From: Bipolaris cookei
Lineage: Eukaryota; Ascomycota; Dothideomycetes; Pleosporales; Pleosporaceae
Direction of reading: 5' to 3'
NCBI GenBank assembly: GCA_002286855.1
Contig: NRSV01000057.1
Span: 65,647-129,646, forward strand
Length of the DNA: 64,000 nt
Made by a program: the position numbers and the translations under genes. Below, one piece after another: positions 52,847 to 64,000 of this stretch. The notes below the pieces were generated by a model. That model saw only the letters and a list, made by a program, of their open reading frames with translations, did not search any database and was not told where the DNA came from. How positions within the stretch are numbered: position 1 is the first letter of the stretch; each line of letters begins with the position of its first letter.

Positions 52847-53889
52847 CTAGGCCACTTGCCCTCTTCCTCTGCCACGCGCCATGCGTACACTGTGAGGAAT
52901 GAACTTGAGAGCGGACATACTCGACGTTAGACTATCCATGGGGTCTACGGTTTGCACTGATGAAGTGGACTTCAGAGAGACAGTCGCTTGGGGACTTCCA
53001 CGCCCAATTACACGACCGGGGCTTTGACCTTGGCTAAACCCTCCACGTCCACGAAGCTTGGTAGGATAGCGTCGAGTCTCTCCTTGGTTGTGTTCTTCTT
53101 TCTCATCTTCGTCTTGGTCGCGAACGACATCCATACTGTCACCTACTGTACTTGCGCTCGACTCACCTCTCTTTCTTCCAAGCGTTCCACTGGCACCTCC
53201 TGCCGAGCTCAATGTAGAGCCTCTCCGTCGGTGAGGGGGTATCAGCATGCTGCTTCGTCTATCGATACCATCTTTCACGACAATGAAATCGTACTCGCGG
53301 GGAAACTGATGCTTATCTATGCAGTGCAAACGGCGCTTCTGAGGCGTGCTGCATAGCCGATCGCACTCTGGCAAAAGACAGGCGTACTGGAACAGATCAG
53401 TTGGAAAGCCCATAGTATGCTGTTGGACGTACTTATCACCCGCCATACTTGGAGCCCCAAGATGCAGATGGAGGTCTTGTTGCCTTTTGAGTAGGAACGA
53501 GAATTTGGGGGCTAGGGATGGACATGCAAGAAACGAAGCAAAGACGCATGACCTACCGTTTTCTCTCCCTGATCCCGCTTGGCAGCGTTGATGGGGTCAT
53601 GGTACTCTGCAATATGCAGGTGCAGGTAGTGCTGATCTGGGAAGTTCTTGTGGCATTCGCTGCAACGGTTCATGTGGACCTGATGGTAGTGGACATCGTG
53701 TTCCTCAATGGAAGCAAATGTAAGCGGGTCGTGCGGGGGCAGTGAGCACTTCATGACGGCGTGCTCGTGTGACACAGCGGAATCGGCGTCTAGCTGGACA
53801 ATTTTAATGTCGACCGATGCCTCACGTGAGTACGAGGTGCTGTGGGCGTCTGGTGACGACGAGTCGCGGTGTGAGCGCTTGACTCCCAT
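52847..53889 (-). CDS. C2H2 zinc-finger protein, ZNF511-like (two exons)
   Basis: Model: complement(join(52847..53386,53557..53889)), 290 residues. A 170-nt intron joins KRDQGEKT to YACLLPECDRLCSTPQKRRLH in phase. ATG 53889 (MGVKRSHRDSS) is the first start; the frame upstream has none. Three C2H2-type units follow each other: CSLPPHDPLTFASIEEHDVHYHQVH, then CSECHKNFPDQHYLHLHIAEYH, then CLLPECDRLCSTPQKRRLHCIDKH. The last block with KHQFPREYDFIVVKDGID is typical of the ZNF511 family. The C-terminus is Gly/Arg-rich (RGRGGFSQGQSPGR, RMARGRGRG), suggesting RNA binding. The human homologue is poorly characterised, so function is open. It is divergent from the EST1/SMG7-like gene, 540 bp apart. Confidence 0.82.
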
Positions 53890-54429
53890 ATTTTTTTGTG
53901 TTTGCTTGCTGGGTTGACTAGAGGGAGGCGTAGTATGAAATTGGGCAGTACCTTTGACTGGCGAGTGTTGGCGCCCGTATCTTGTGCTGCGAGGCTGCCT
54001 CAATGGCGCGGGGTGGCAAGGCGAGAATGTGGTGTGATGTGGTGGGCGGGCGGGTAGGATAGTGGTATGTGTAAGTAGTCATAGATGGTATACTACAGGG
54101 AGGACATGGTAGTCGGCTGGAACGTGGCTGCTTAGCTCCGAGATTCATGGCCACTAGTTCGCGACTCAGCCGCCGCCGACTTGACTTTCTCACACCTCTC
54201 TACCACGGCCATCGCCTCTCCGTCTGACGCCATACATCTCTGCATCTTGGGTGCTGTTTGCTTCCGAGACCCTCGCCCGCGCTGATTGTCCTCTACCCAG
54301 GGCACGCCACTTCACCATAAATGGAGCACGCCAGCCACAACGCCCGCCGCCTGCTCCGTGCCTTGGTCTGACCTGCCCGCCGACCGTGGGGTCACATCTG
54401 AACGTCGCCGGCTCCTGCATACTCTAGCC
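53890..54429. promoter_or_regulatory. Divergent promoter region
   Basis: 540 bp between divergent ATGs of the ZNF511-like (minus) and EST1/SMG7-like (plus) genes. Pyrimidine-rich on the plus strand near 54180-54360. Must hold both promoters. No specific site is claimed. Confidence 0.45.
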
Positions 54430-57207
54430 ATGGCTGCCAACACCGAACAGCTCGACAGGTGCGCTTTTCCCCCTTGCCCCCGTTCCGCCACACCCACATG
54501 CTGACTTACCACAGGCGGGCGAGAGCGATTGCGACGGAGCTCTACAGGCGCGTCGATGGCGGCTCCGGCTGCGCCGAACTAGCTGCCGTGCTGCAAGAGT
54601 AGGCGACGATGCCTCCCAATGCCTGCGACTACTAATCCCCCCACAGGTACCGTGCCGCCTGCGAGGCCCTCATCTGCAACTTCGAATACGCGACCGTCCA
54701 CGAACTCCAGACGACGCTGTGGAACGCCCATCTCAAGGTCAACGCCGCTTTCCGACAAGAACACAAGCTCGTATGCACTATTGAATCTCTATGCTTGCAA
54801 CGGCACTAACACATGGGCAGCTCAAGCGCTCCAAGGACCATGTCGTAGAGATCCGAAAGTTTCAAAAGACCTATCTCCAATTCATCAAGGCCAGCCAGCG
54901 CTTCTACCGCCAATACATTCTGAATCTGGATGCCCAATTCCATGGCATTCCCGAGCTGCGCAAGATTGCCCAGAAATGGAAGGATGACAGTAGGCTCCCT
55001 CTCCCCGCCAGCCATGCCAAGCTTAACCGTAACGCAGCCTCCAAATCGTCACCGCGCCGACCCATTCCTGCAAATTGGAAGACGCAGGTCCTCTTCTCGT
55101 GCCACCAGACGCTCATCCAACTCGGTGATCTCTCCCGCTACCGCGAGACCGAACTCGTCGATAAGAACAAAGAGCGCAATTGGGGTCCCGCCAAGGGATA
55201 TTACAATCTGGCGGCTGAGATTTACCCAGACTCTGGACACGCACCGAATCAGCTCGCCGTAATTGCGCGCGAGGACGGTGACCACTTCCGTTGCGTGTAC
55301 CACCTGTACCGCTCACTTGCAAGCAAAGAACCATACCCTCAGGCCAAGGCCAACCTGGCCACCGAATTCAAGCGCGTTATCGCTGCATGGGACAACGGAC
55401 AGCTCATCAACAACCACAAATCATCCGAAGGAACGACTGGTCGTGCTCTTATTGCATGGTTCATCCGGTTGCACAGCAAGATCTATAAAGGCGAGGAATT
55501 CGCGGCACACGATGAGTTGGAAGGCGAGGTACTCAGCCATCTAGCCATTGAGCTCAAAGAACGCCCGCTGGATTCTGTTTTGACCAAGATAATTCTCATC
55601 AACATGTCAGCAGAGTACTTTGCCACCGTCCAGCTGCAAAGTATGTCAAGAATTCTTCGTATCTGACTGTGCTGACTCTTCCAGGCGAAAAACCCCCTCC
55701 CAACATTATGCGCACATATTTCTACTACCTCCGCCTGAATGTCAAAACATTCTTCATTCTTCTACAGGTTTTGCAGCCAGAGCTGGACCGTCTGTCGGAA
55801 GGCAACGACGTGAAGCACCAAAATGGAGAACGCACGATGCAACTCTCCGACAAAATTACTGCTGTAGCCCGCCGTATTCTGCCAGGGCTTCGTCTGTACA
55901 GCACATGGTTCACGCGCTACTGGCAGGTGCTTAATGCCAATATTGCTGACACCCTGAACACTGTCGACGTGCAAGAGTTGTGGAAGGCGTATGCCGCGAC
56001 GCTCTCCCTCCTGGCTTCCAGTTTCCCAGTCGATCAGCTGCCCAAGGAAGTCTACATGCTTGAGGAGGATACAGACACCATCGGGTTTGAGCCCCTTATT
56101 CACCCTGACACTATGAAGGTGTGGTACAATGGGGACAAGATGAAACCAAAGTGGAGCGAGTTGAACCGGAACCACCCGAACGTCGAGATGCTCATGCGAG
56201 TCAAAGACCTACTTATCGACGGTCTGCTTCTTGTACAGAACCCAGATGCTCCTCTGGACCTCGCAGGCCCGCGATTCATCTATCGGGAAGAAGGTGTGCC
56301 ATCTGAATTGTTGGCGAGTCCCACCAATCAGCCTGATGGGTCTCCTGTTTTGTCTGTGCAAGCAGCCGACATGTCTCTTTTTCAGCATGTAGAGACACCG
56401 ATTCCAGATGACCAAAAGTCTTACAGTGTTGCTGCAGCCTCGGAATCCGCGTCTATCACGCTCGCCAAGGATAATGCGATGCGAAATATGGTCGATGACC
56501 TGGTAGGAGAGGAGGCCGGATTGGACCCACTGGTTGAAGAGGATGAAAACATTCCACCCACCCCACCGGAGCAGACATTTGATGACACCACTGTTGTCAA
56601 CGATACCACGTACGCTCCGGCAACTTATTCAATCAATGACTTGGTCAACTCGGTCAGGAACTACAAGCCCTTGTCTCCCGCTCCTGCGTCTGGATTACTT
56701 TCTGCGCCCATGGGTAGGACTGCATCTACTTCTTCCATCCGCCAACCACCGAACCTACCCTCAGTGCCCGATGGCCAGTCGAATTCAAACTCCATCTGGA
56801 ACCGTGCGCCCGGCCCAGCATCACCGCCTATGATGAATTCCAACGGGTTCGGGAATGATGTTCGTAGGTCTCCTATGATCAGTACCAAGGCTGGCATGCC
56901 TGGTCATGTACGAGGAGATTCGGCGAACTCGCTCCTGAGCGCTGACGCCCTAGCTCCTACTACCAGCCGGACCCTACGGCCCATCAGTGGCAGCTTTAGT
57001 GGCGGTCTTGGCAGTGGTGCTGCCTGGGGAACCCAAGGAAGCAGTCCCGTGACCTGGGGATCTGCTACGTATAGTAACAACTTTAACAACAACCAGTACG
57101 GATACGCCCCCAATGTCAACATGGCGAGCCCGCTGTTGTTTAGCTCATATGGCGAGGGCGCCAATAGCTCATGGGGCCATACACCGCCTAACGGCCAAGG
57201 CGGTTGA
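54430..57207 (+). CDS. EST1/EBS1/SMG7-like 14-3-3/TPR protein (six exons)
   Basis: Model: join(54430..54458,54515..54598,54647..54770,54821..54989,55038..55640,55685..57207), 843 residues. All introns are short GT-AG and phases agree. The 48-nt intron 54990-55037 is also readable in frame, so that exon junction is probable rather than certain. The N-terminus forms a 14-3-3-like helical fold (ATVHELQTTLWNAHLKVN, RFYRQYILNLDAQFHGIPEL). It continues to CHQTLIQLGDLSRYRETEL and AKGYYNLAAEIYPDSGHAPNQLAVIA, a signature of the EST1/SMG5-7 family, then VYHLYRSLASKEPYPQAKANL. After ~residue 480 the chain is Ser/Pro/Asn-rich and disordered. Family members recruit decay enzymes in nonsense-mediated decay (SMG7/Ebs1) or assist telomerase (Est1). 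I favour an Ebs1/SMG7-type role. Confidence 0.88.
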
Positions 57208-58664
57208 TTAACGGTAGCGCAGCCGTAGTAGGCTGCTCGTTGCTGTCTTCTCATCAATCGTCAAGGACTTCGAGATCCCTCTGCCGTCCTTAGCTGTCAC
57301 TGTGCACCAACAAAGGATCGGCTTGCACGAAGCACACATATGCTGATTTGTTTCTGCCTGATACCTGTGCAGCAGCCAAGTCGTCTATTAAACGATTATC
57401 TGAACAAGGTCTTGAGGGATCTGGTCCGCCCTCTGGAAGTTACTCACGCTTTGGTTCACGTCCTGACGACTTTTTGTAGTGAAGGGAACAAGCAAAGGAG
57501 GGAAAGGTGACGAACTCGATATGCTTCACATTTGAGATTACTGTGGTATTTTTGGGGCTTATTTTGACTTTTTGTGTCTATGGCATGTCAGATGGGAGAA
57601 GGCGAGTCTTTTTATTATGTAGCTTGCTGAAGTCGCATGGCGGCGTGCTGTCCTTTGAGCGAGCACAGATGTCGAGCTCTCATGGGTGTGGGCCAGTCGT
57701 GACAGTGTTTTGTGCTTTAGGATACTATCATGGAGTTATGCGTATACGTGATGTCTTTCTTGTCTCTGGTAGCATGATGATGACGGTGGTGTTGGTAGTG
57801 GCGGCGTGTGTGACTAAGCAGGGGGGGTGCAAACAGAGCAAACAGCAGCATGCAAGCAAGGCGTAGAAGCGCTGCAGGGTTTCACCCATCGCACCTTCAC
57901 ACTCGAGCGCGCTTGCTTCGCTGGTTTGCCTTGTTTTCTTGGACTGTGCCTGCTGATGGAGAAGCGGCTGCTGCTCCTTCAGGACGACGCTGGACTCGTT
58001 GGGGGTGGCTTATAGCCCGCAATTCCGAAAGGTACTCACCCACTTGTCGCTGTGCTGTCCCGCTCCATGCCACTCCGCTATCGCGAACATCTCGCCCGCC
58101 ATGTCTGCCGGCGGCCCTGGAGATTTTCGGGAGCCGTCCGACCTATACAGCTTCACGTCATTGATGGACTCGCTCTCTAACGGCCTCGCAGGAAGCATCC
58201 ACCAAAAAGGTAGCAGGTTGCCCACCATTCAGCCTGCGTCGCCGCCGACCAAAGGCGCGCCGCATTCTTCCACATCGCCCAATCAGCCTACATATTTTCC
58301 CATTCCTAGAGGCCACCCACATGCCACAGTCATTGCAAGCTCCGGCTCTTCTACCACCGAATCTTTTTCCGAAGTGACGTCGTCATCATCGCGGGACTCG
58401 CTACCCAATCCCCAAGGGCGCAACGCCCCTACCACGCCCCAGAAACAGGCGCGCAGCAACAGGCGGAAGCAGTCGAACAAGTCGGGCGGCAGATGGAGTA
58501 GGGGAGGAGGCTCATCAGACGACACCGGGTCTGACCGCAAACCCCCCACGTCACAGCCAGCAGAGCCCACGCGCAGCGCCGCCTCGTCCCCCCAGAGCGC
58601 GTCCAAGACACGCCAACAACCTTATATTGCTACAAACAACCCATCGTCGAGCCAGACGCGATTC
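57208..58664. other. Spacer and possible 5' extension of PAN3
   Basis: 57208-58000 is non-coding by my reading. From ATG 58101 (MSAGGPGDFREPSDLYSF) a frame stays open 188 codons in phase with the PAN3 start at 58665. It is Ser/Pro/Gln-rich. It may be an N-terminal extension of PAN3 or an open leader. Confidence 0.45.
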
Positions 58665-60905
58665 ATGGCAACAACCTTTGGAGGTCCTTCGGGAGATTCG
58701 CGGAGGGGAGTAGTCTCTCCTCGCCCCAAGGGTCGCGGTATGAGCCAGCCACACATGTATGCTCTGACACTGAATCTGACTGACCCTGTGCAGAAGCGAA
58801 GAACACTCTCTGCCGCAATGTCACCATATATGGTCACTGTCGGTACGAGAATAGTAAGTGCCCGTGACCGCATCTGCCAAAGTGCCTGTAGTGACCCTGT
58901 CTAGCCTGTCCGTACATACACGACAACCTCAAACTGAATCAGAATGAGAACACCAAAAAGAGGTTCAATGTTGACTCTCCATCTTTCACTCCGTTGCAAG
59001 CAAATACGAATGGATCCGTGACACCTTCGCCTCGCAGTGCTGCCATCTCTCCCAAGGCGGCTAATGCCGCCGTCTTTACACCCAAATCACAACGTTCCAG
59101 TGAGTCTTGAACAGTCCTCAGCTGTACTGTCATTCGCATGCTGATTTCTTTCAGCTGTCACCACCCCACGCGTGCATGCAAAAGAGCCCGCAATTGATTG
59201 GCATTCTCAAGACTTTCAAGAATTTGTTCCACAGTCCTTTGACGGTCAGCAGATGGTGCGTGGGGCTTTCATTACATTTGGTTCTTGTCCTCAGAATGAT
59301 TTGACATAGCGTGCCTAACACCCATCTGGCTTGAACGAGGATCTCGACTTACAATCAGTCCAGGTCGATCCTAATCTGGGCTACGATCCGTTTAGTACAC
59401 CCACTAGCATATCCACACTGGGTGGTCCAAGCCACCAGGCCGCTACCATTAACCCTTATGCGCAAGACGCTTCGGCGACGTACTTTCAGAACGCCAATGC
59501 CTTCCAGAACCCAGCTTATCACTTGTATTGGCCAGTAGGACCTCAGCCTACCGGCTTGCTTGCTTACCAGCGCACTGCTCATGACTTTTTCATACCCGAT
59601 GCGCTGCGAGAAGAATTGCAGAAGAAGGCAGAGGTTGCACGCCAGATTGCCCCAAACAGTACCCTGCCTGTCATTGAGCAGTTTCATTCGTTGTTTTGCT
59701 TGGATATGTCACCACAGAAAAACACTGCACCCTTCGGATATGCTAGCTGGATATACAGAGCTGTATCCAGCAAAGATGGAAAAACATACGCACTACGCCG
59801 TCTCGAAAACTTTCGGCTGACGAATGAAACTGCTATTCGCTCTGCTCAACCATGGAAACGTGTTTTAAACGGCAACGTTGTTACTATCCATGAAGCATTC
59901 ACCACCCGAGCCTTTGGCGATAGTTCCTTGATCCTCGTCACAGACTACCATCCGAATTCCAAATCACTTGCCGATGAGCACTTCAAGCCCGTCCAGCGAT
60001 TTCATGGAAGACAGCCAACATCATCGCATGTACCAGAGCAGGTTTTATGGGGCTACACTGTCCAAATTGCGTCAGCGTTGAAGGCCATACATGGATCAGG
60101 ATTGGCTGCAAGATTGATCACCCCTTCAAAAATCCTACTCACTTCAAAGAATCGGATACGGTTAAATGCCTGTGGCATCATGGATATTGTTCAGTTTGAT
60201 AATGCGCGATCTGTGCCTGAGCTTCAGGCAGACGACTTCGTTCAACTTGGACGACTGATACTTTGCATCGCGAACAACAACCCAACAGCTCACTTACAGA
60301 TGCAGAAGTCCATGGACTACATTACAAGAAGTTATACGGCCCGCCTCAAGGAATGCGTTCAATGGCTGCTCAACCCCCAGCCACCAACTGGAACGCCATC
60401 ATCTCCCACCTCTCCAGCACCTTTGCAAAAGGACATTGACACTTTCCTTGGTGGGATTGCCGATCAGTTTGCATCTGTTTTTGATAGTGAACTTCATGCT
60501 CAGGACACCCTCACGGTCCATCTTGGTAAAGAGTTGGAATCATCACGATTGGTCCGCCTATTGATCAAGCTCAATATGATTAATGAGCGACCAGAGCTAG
60601 ACGCGTCCCAAAACATGCCAGGGAATAGTGGCACAAATCCATCGTCGGTATGGGCCGAAACTGGCGAGCGCTACTACCTTAAACTCTTCCGCGATTACGT
60701 TTTCCACCAAGTGGACGCAAATGGACACCCCGTTACGGATCTGGCGCATATCCTGGACTGTCTTAACAAACTAGATGCCGGTACAGATGAGAGAATAGGA
60801 TTAATCAGCAGGGATGAGCAAAACGTGCTGATTGTGAGCTACCGAGAAGTGAAACGAGCACTGGAATCATCATTCCAGGATTTAGTACGGGCGGGGCGGA
60901 AATAG
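58665..60905 (+). CDS. PAN3: PAN2-PAN3 deadenylation complex subunit PAN3
   Basis: Model: join(58665..58737,58794..58853,58905..59099,59155..59255,59340..60905), 664 residues, close to the usual fungal length. The N-terminal CCCH finger is C31, C40, C46, H50 (CX8CX5CX3H) and appears only after splicing two small introns. The PAM2-like region and a Gln/Pro stretch follow (GYDPFSTPTSI). Next come the pseudokinase (ASWIYRAVSSKDGKTYALRRLENFRL, VVTIHEAFTTRAFGDSSLILVTDYHP, PEQVLWGYTVQIASALKAIH) and the C-terminal coiled coil and knob domain (HLGKELESSRLVRLLIKLNMINERPE, ERYYLKLFRDYVFHQVD). PAN3 binds poly(A) and PABP and positions the PAN2 nuclease to shorten tails. The last intron needs a GAG acceptor (59337-59339) because earlier AGs lead to stops. 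ATG 58101 would add 188 residues. Confidence 0.93.
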
Positions 60906-61624
60906 GATTTCACCAGGTCCAGTTCACTCGGATAGCCTCGCTACTAACGCAGGCCATCTGCAAGTTGTCACAGTACGGGTGTTAGGGGCAAGCATCCATG
61001 CAATACGATATTGTCATAATTGAGATTGTTGATGGCCAACAGGCTTCTTCAAAGAGAATAAGTGTGGGTGTCGTGACGGGCCAGGAGCTTGTTATCAAGG
61101 GTGAAGATGTGGGGGGTTTTTGCATAAGCTACGCCGTGTTGTATCGAGGGATGGAATAGTAGGAAACAGGTCAGGCACAGATTATTCACAACACAACCAG
61201 ACGTTTTTTAAAGCTTCGTTCTTTCTCAGAATGACCACTGGATGGAACCTTGGCCGCTAATGCAAAGGACTAGAGATGGTGGTCTGATATTTGGTAACTA
61301 GAACGTGACGACGTGACAATAACGGCAGTAAAGCATGACCTGGCAGGCGTATGTAATATGCTCATCCACCTCACCACTGTTGAAGCCCAAAACCATATCT
61401 TCTTCCTTTCCTCGAGCACAACGAACATATGATCAAGGATGCTTGGTCGGTCCCGCCTCGCCAGTATCGCGCCGTGGGGCTCGGCGGATTTAGCACGACT
61501 TAGCGCAAGATTTGCTGTCCCTCAATGTCCGAAACTCCGCCCCACATTAAGCACTTTCTCCCCGCTACGACTTCAACAATCGCCTTTCCCAAGAAAAACA
61601 GCAACCATAACAACAACCACAACA
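60906..61624. other. Intergenic
   Basis: 3' flank of PAN3 and promoter/leader of adenosine kinase. The last 60 bases before 61625 are CA/AAC-rich (ACAACAACCACAACA), a common fungal leader composition. No other element seen. Confidence 0.5.
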
Positions 61625-62840
61625 ATGCCTGGAAACTACGAGCTACTGTGCCTTGAGAACCCTCTCCTGGACATCCAGGGCGTTGGGTAAGTCGGATACC
61701 TTCCCCTAGACAGCTTGTTACCATGATACATCCCAGTCGTCGGGGTGGAAGAGCACCGTAATGAGCTTGCATTGAGAGCTTGCATTGACAGCTCGCAGTG
61801 ACCAGGCTCTTCTGGACAAGTATGGTCTCAAGGCCAACGACGCTATCCTTGCCGACCCAGAGAAGCACATGGGATTGTACGAGGACTTGATCCAGAACTA
61901 CAAGGCCGTCCTCATCGCCGGTGGTGCTGCGCAGAACACTGCCCGAGGTGCTGCATACGTCCTTGAACCCAACTCAGTCGTCTACATCGGCTGTATTGGC
62001 AAGGATAAGTACGGCGAGACTCTCGAGAAGATCTCTGCCGATGCTGGTGTCAAGACCGAATACCTCTACGATGAGAAGACCCCCACCGGCCGCTGCGGTG
62101 TTGTCATTACAGGCCACAACCGCTCACTGTGCACTGACCTCGCTGCTGCCAATAACTACAAGCTTGAGCATCTGAAGCAGGACCGCATCTGGAAGCAGGT
62201 CGAGAACGCTAAGGTCTTCTACGTTGGTGGCTTCCACTTGACCGTCTGCGTACCAGCCATTAAGGCGCTTGCCGAGGAGGCTGCATCAAAGAACAAGGTA
62301 CGGACATGTTTTTAACGGTCTGATGAAAGTTCCGAATACTGACTGTTTCCAAAGCAATTCATCCTCAATCTCTCCGCTCCATTTATCTCACAATTCTTCA
62401 AGGATCCTCTCGATGAGGTTATCCCATACGTCGACATTCTGATCGGTAATGAGACCGAAGCCGCAGCGTTCGCTGAGTCCCACGGCTTCGAGACCAAGGA
62501 CGTCAAGGAGATTGCAAAGAAGATTGCCAGCCTGCCCAAGAAGAACACCATCAGGCCAAGGACAGTCGTCTTCACCCAAGGCACCGACCCCACCATCGCC
62601 GTCACTGCCAAGGAGGGTGGTGAGCCTGAGGTCAAGGAGGTTGCCGTACATGCCATCAGCAGCGACAAGATCAACGACACCAACGGTGCCGGTGATGCAT
62701 TCGCTGGTGGTTTCGTCGCTGGTATTGTCCAGGGTAAGCCTCTTGAGAAAGCCATTGACATGGGCCAGTGGCTTGCGAAGCTCAGCATTCAGGAGCTCGG
62801 TCCCTCGTACCCGCAGCCCAAGCAGACTTACAGCAGCTAA
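61625..62840 (+). CDS. Adenosine kinase
   Basis: Model: join(61625..61686,61799..62297,62355..62840), 348 residues, normal for the family. Introns of 112 and 57 nt are GT-AG. The N-terminus MPGNYELLCLENPLLDIQGVGDQALLDKYGLK is typical, followed by GGAAQNTARGAAYVL (nucleoside-binding), YIGCIGKDKYGE, and TGRCGVVITGHNRSLCTDLAAAN. The PfkB anion-hole and catalytic motif DTNGAGDAFAGGF is at about residues 295-306, with Asp301 as the expected base. DILIGNETEAAAFAE is also conserved. It phosphorylates adenosine to AMP, keeping the methyl cycle (S-adenosylhomocysteine turnover) running. ATG 61625 has a good context in an A/C-rich leader. Confidence 0.96.
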
Positions 62841-63312
62841 GCGTTTTTCACATAATGTGAGCGTGTAAGCTCGTGTATTTCAACAATCTACGAGAGAGAG
62901 AAGTAGCATGCCACCACAAGGTAGAGACGTGCTTGCCGTCTCCAGGCCCCCGCATGATGGGGCACCTGGATCTCGGTATTGTCATTGGATCATGACAATG
63001 TGTTTGTTTTGGCGTAGGGCGATTATAAAAGTAAAACATGGCCTTTCAACAGCCAAAGATAGATACCCTCAGCGGTTAAGCTGCTAGATAACGAAGAAAA
63101 TGAGATGAACCAGTCAATGGTTGACTGAGGTTGCTGCATTATCATATCGATATTTTACTTTTGTGCAATTACGAAATGTATGATTGTGTAATTCATGTAC
63201 AGCATTAACAACGGGTCGTCGCTGATCTTTAGATATCATTCATCCAAGTCTCCACGCTAAATGATGAAGTAATAAAACGCCACACCGTGCCTCGTTAGAT
63301 ACATTATGCGGC
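62841..63312. other. Convergent 3' spacer with hairpin
   Basis: AT-rich spacer between the converging adenosine kinase and UBX genes. An inverted repeat (ATTGTCAT at 62978-62985 and ATGACAAT at 62992-62999) lies in the presumed 3' UTR. No gene seen. Confidence 0.55.
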
Positions 63313-64000
63313 CTATTCCTCGTTGTTATCGTCGTCGTCTTCTTCTTCCAGGTCTGTACGCTCAACAATGAGATTACCACTCCGTCCAATGCGCTTCTTG
63401 ATCGAGCCCCCGGCCTTCAAATCATAAACTTCTCTCGGCATGGGTGACACAAGCTGGAACTTGTACTCGTGCTCAAAACCCTTTGGCTCTTCAACTTTTT
63501 CTCCAGCTTCGTTCCCAGACTGCAAGATGTCGTAACATTCGACAAAAGCGTAGAGTTCCTCAATGTCTGCATCTGCTGCAAACTTGCGCACTACACGTTG
63601 AGCGTCGGGCATGCGCAGACTAATTCTCACCACATTAGTTTTACTGGCATCGGGCTCAGGAAGTATAGAGGCTGCGCGCCACTTGCGCCATTGCTGGAGG
63701 TTCTGGGCGTAGCGCTCAATGGCTTGTTCGCGCTCTAGGGCTTCCTTTTCTTCTCTTGCTTTGCGCTCTGCTTCTTCCTTCTTCTTGCGCGCCTTTTCGC
63801 GGTCAGCGGCAAGCGACCGCTCGTATGCGCTATTCTGCTGCTCTCTGATACTGCGCGTGGCCTGCTGTTCTGCGCGCTGACTGCGTACGCGGTTCAGTGG
63901 CTCAGTGTGCTGCTGCATTGCAGTGCGCAGCTTGGCAACGTATTGCTGAGGGGGCGTGAGGCCTGTGACCCGAGTAGCGATACCCATGGCGGTCGAAGAT
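63313..64000 (-). CDS. UBX-domain protein, C-terminal part (runs off window)
   Basis: The minus-strand frame ends at 63313 and is open to the right edge; the ATG at 63987 is most likely internal, since the frame continues upstream (SSTAMGIATRVTG). It shows a region rich in Arg/Gln/Glu forming a long charged helix (EKARKKKEEAERKAREEKEALEREQAIERY), then a UBX fold (VVRISLRMPDAQRVVRKFAADADIEELYAFVECYD...YKFQLVSPMPREVYDL) and an acidic end. The coiled coil before UBX matches the Ubx2/Ubx3/FAF2 class, whose N-terminal UBA, membrane hairpin and UAS parts would lie beyond the window. Such proteins recruit Cdc48/p97, for example in ER-associated degradation. Identity at the UBX level is firm; the subclass is inferred. 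Confidence 0.87.
   Translation of the reverse strand, partial: SSTAMGIATRVTGLTPPQQYVAKLRTAMQQHTEPLNRVRSQRAEQQATRSIREQQNSAYERSLAADREKARKKKEEAERKAREEKEALEREQAIERYAQNLQQWRKWRAASILPEPDASKTNVVRISLRMPDAQRVVRKFAADADIEELYAFVECYDILQSGNEAGEKVEEPKGFEHEYKFQLVSPMPREVYDLKAGGSIKKRIGRSGNLIVERTDLEEEDDDDNNEE

Overview
The window is a stretch of filamentous ascomycete chromosome. Genes are cut by short GT-AG introns, mostly 44-65 nt, with CTAAC/CTGAC-like branch points. Codon use is fungal, there are no operons, and the proteins are typical of Pezizomycotina (OSGIN-like FAD enzyme, App1 phosphatase, GH76 mannanase, PAN3, EST1/SMG7-like). Transposon relics carry in-frame TAG/TAA stops of the kind left by repeat-induced point mutation (RIP). 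From the general look of the proteins and of the pogo-like relics I favour Dothideomycetes, probably Pleosporales. That placement is inference; I could run no search.

Layout. 1-3 kb: one two-exon orphan with an Arg/Ser-rich segment (minus). 3.6-5.1 kb: a RIP-mutated Tc1/mariner element with 45-bp terminal inverted repeats, inserted into a short host ORF. 5.9-9.1 kb: a six-exon protein with repeated glycine-zipper-like segments. 10.0-12.0 kb: a predicted secreted (alpha/alpha)6-barrel glycosidase with a C-terminal F5/8-type-C-like domain. 12.6-14.4 kb: OSGIN-like FAD oxidoreductase (minus). 15.1-16.7 kb: VHS/GAT endocytic adaptor (minus). 18.2-19.4 kb: App1-type phosphatidate phosphatase. 20.3-21.1 kb: secretory-pathway cytochrome b561 (minus). 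22.8-23.2 kb: small orphan. 24.8-26.8 kb: PDE1-type cAMP phosphodiesterase (minus). 28.3-31.3 kb: divergent pair eEF1B-gamma / mitochondrial uS9. 31.3-35.6 kb: gene-poor, with tandem repeats. 35.6-36.9 kb: Gln-rich conserved protein. 36.9-41.4 kb: gene-poor and AT-rich in its distal half. 41.4-44.5 kb: an orphan and an EHN-type epoxide hydrolase (both minus). 45.0-47.9 kb: a 2.9-kb composite of pogo/Fot1-like relics. 48.4-49.9 kb: GH76 mannanase (minus). 50.9-53.9 kb: an orphan and a ZNF511-like zinc-finger protein (both minus). 54.4-60.9 kb: an EST1/EBS1/SMG7-like gene followed by PAN3. 61.6-62.8 kb: adenosine kinase. 63.3-64.0 kb: the C-terminal part of a UBX-domain protein, running off the edge.

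Most genes are unrelated housekeeping or cell-surface functions. Two neighbourhoods have a shared theme: translation (eEF1B-gamma beside uS9m, 243 bp between start codons) and mRNA turnover (EST1/SMG7-like beside PAN3, same strand). I saw no secondary-metabolite cluster, rRNA, convincing tRNA or CRISPR array. Nothing amounts to a clearly new biological system. The most unusual items are the nested, mutually truncated pogo relics, the single-frame RIP-killed mariner with its disrupted neighbour ORF, and the glycine-zipper repeat protein.
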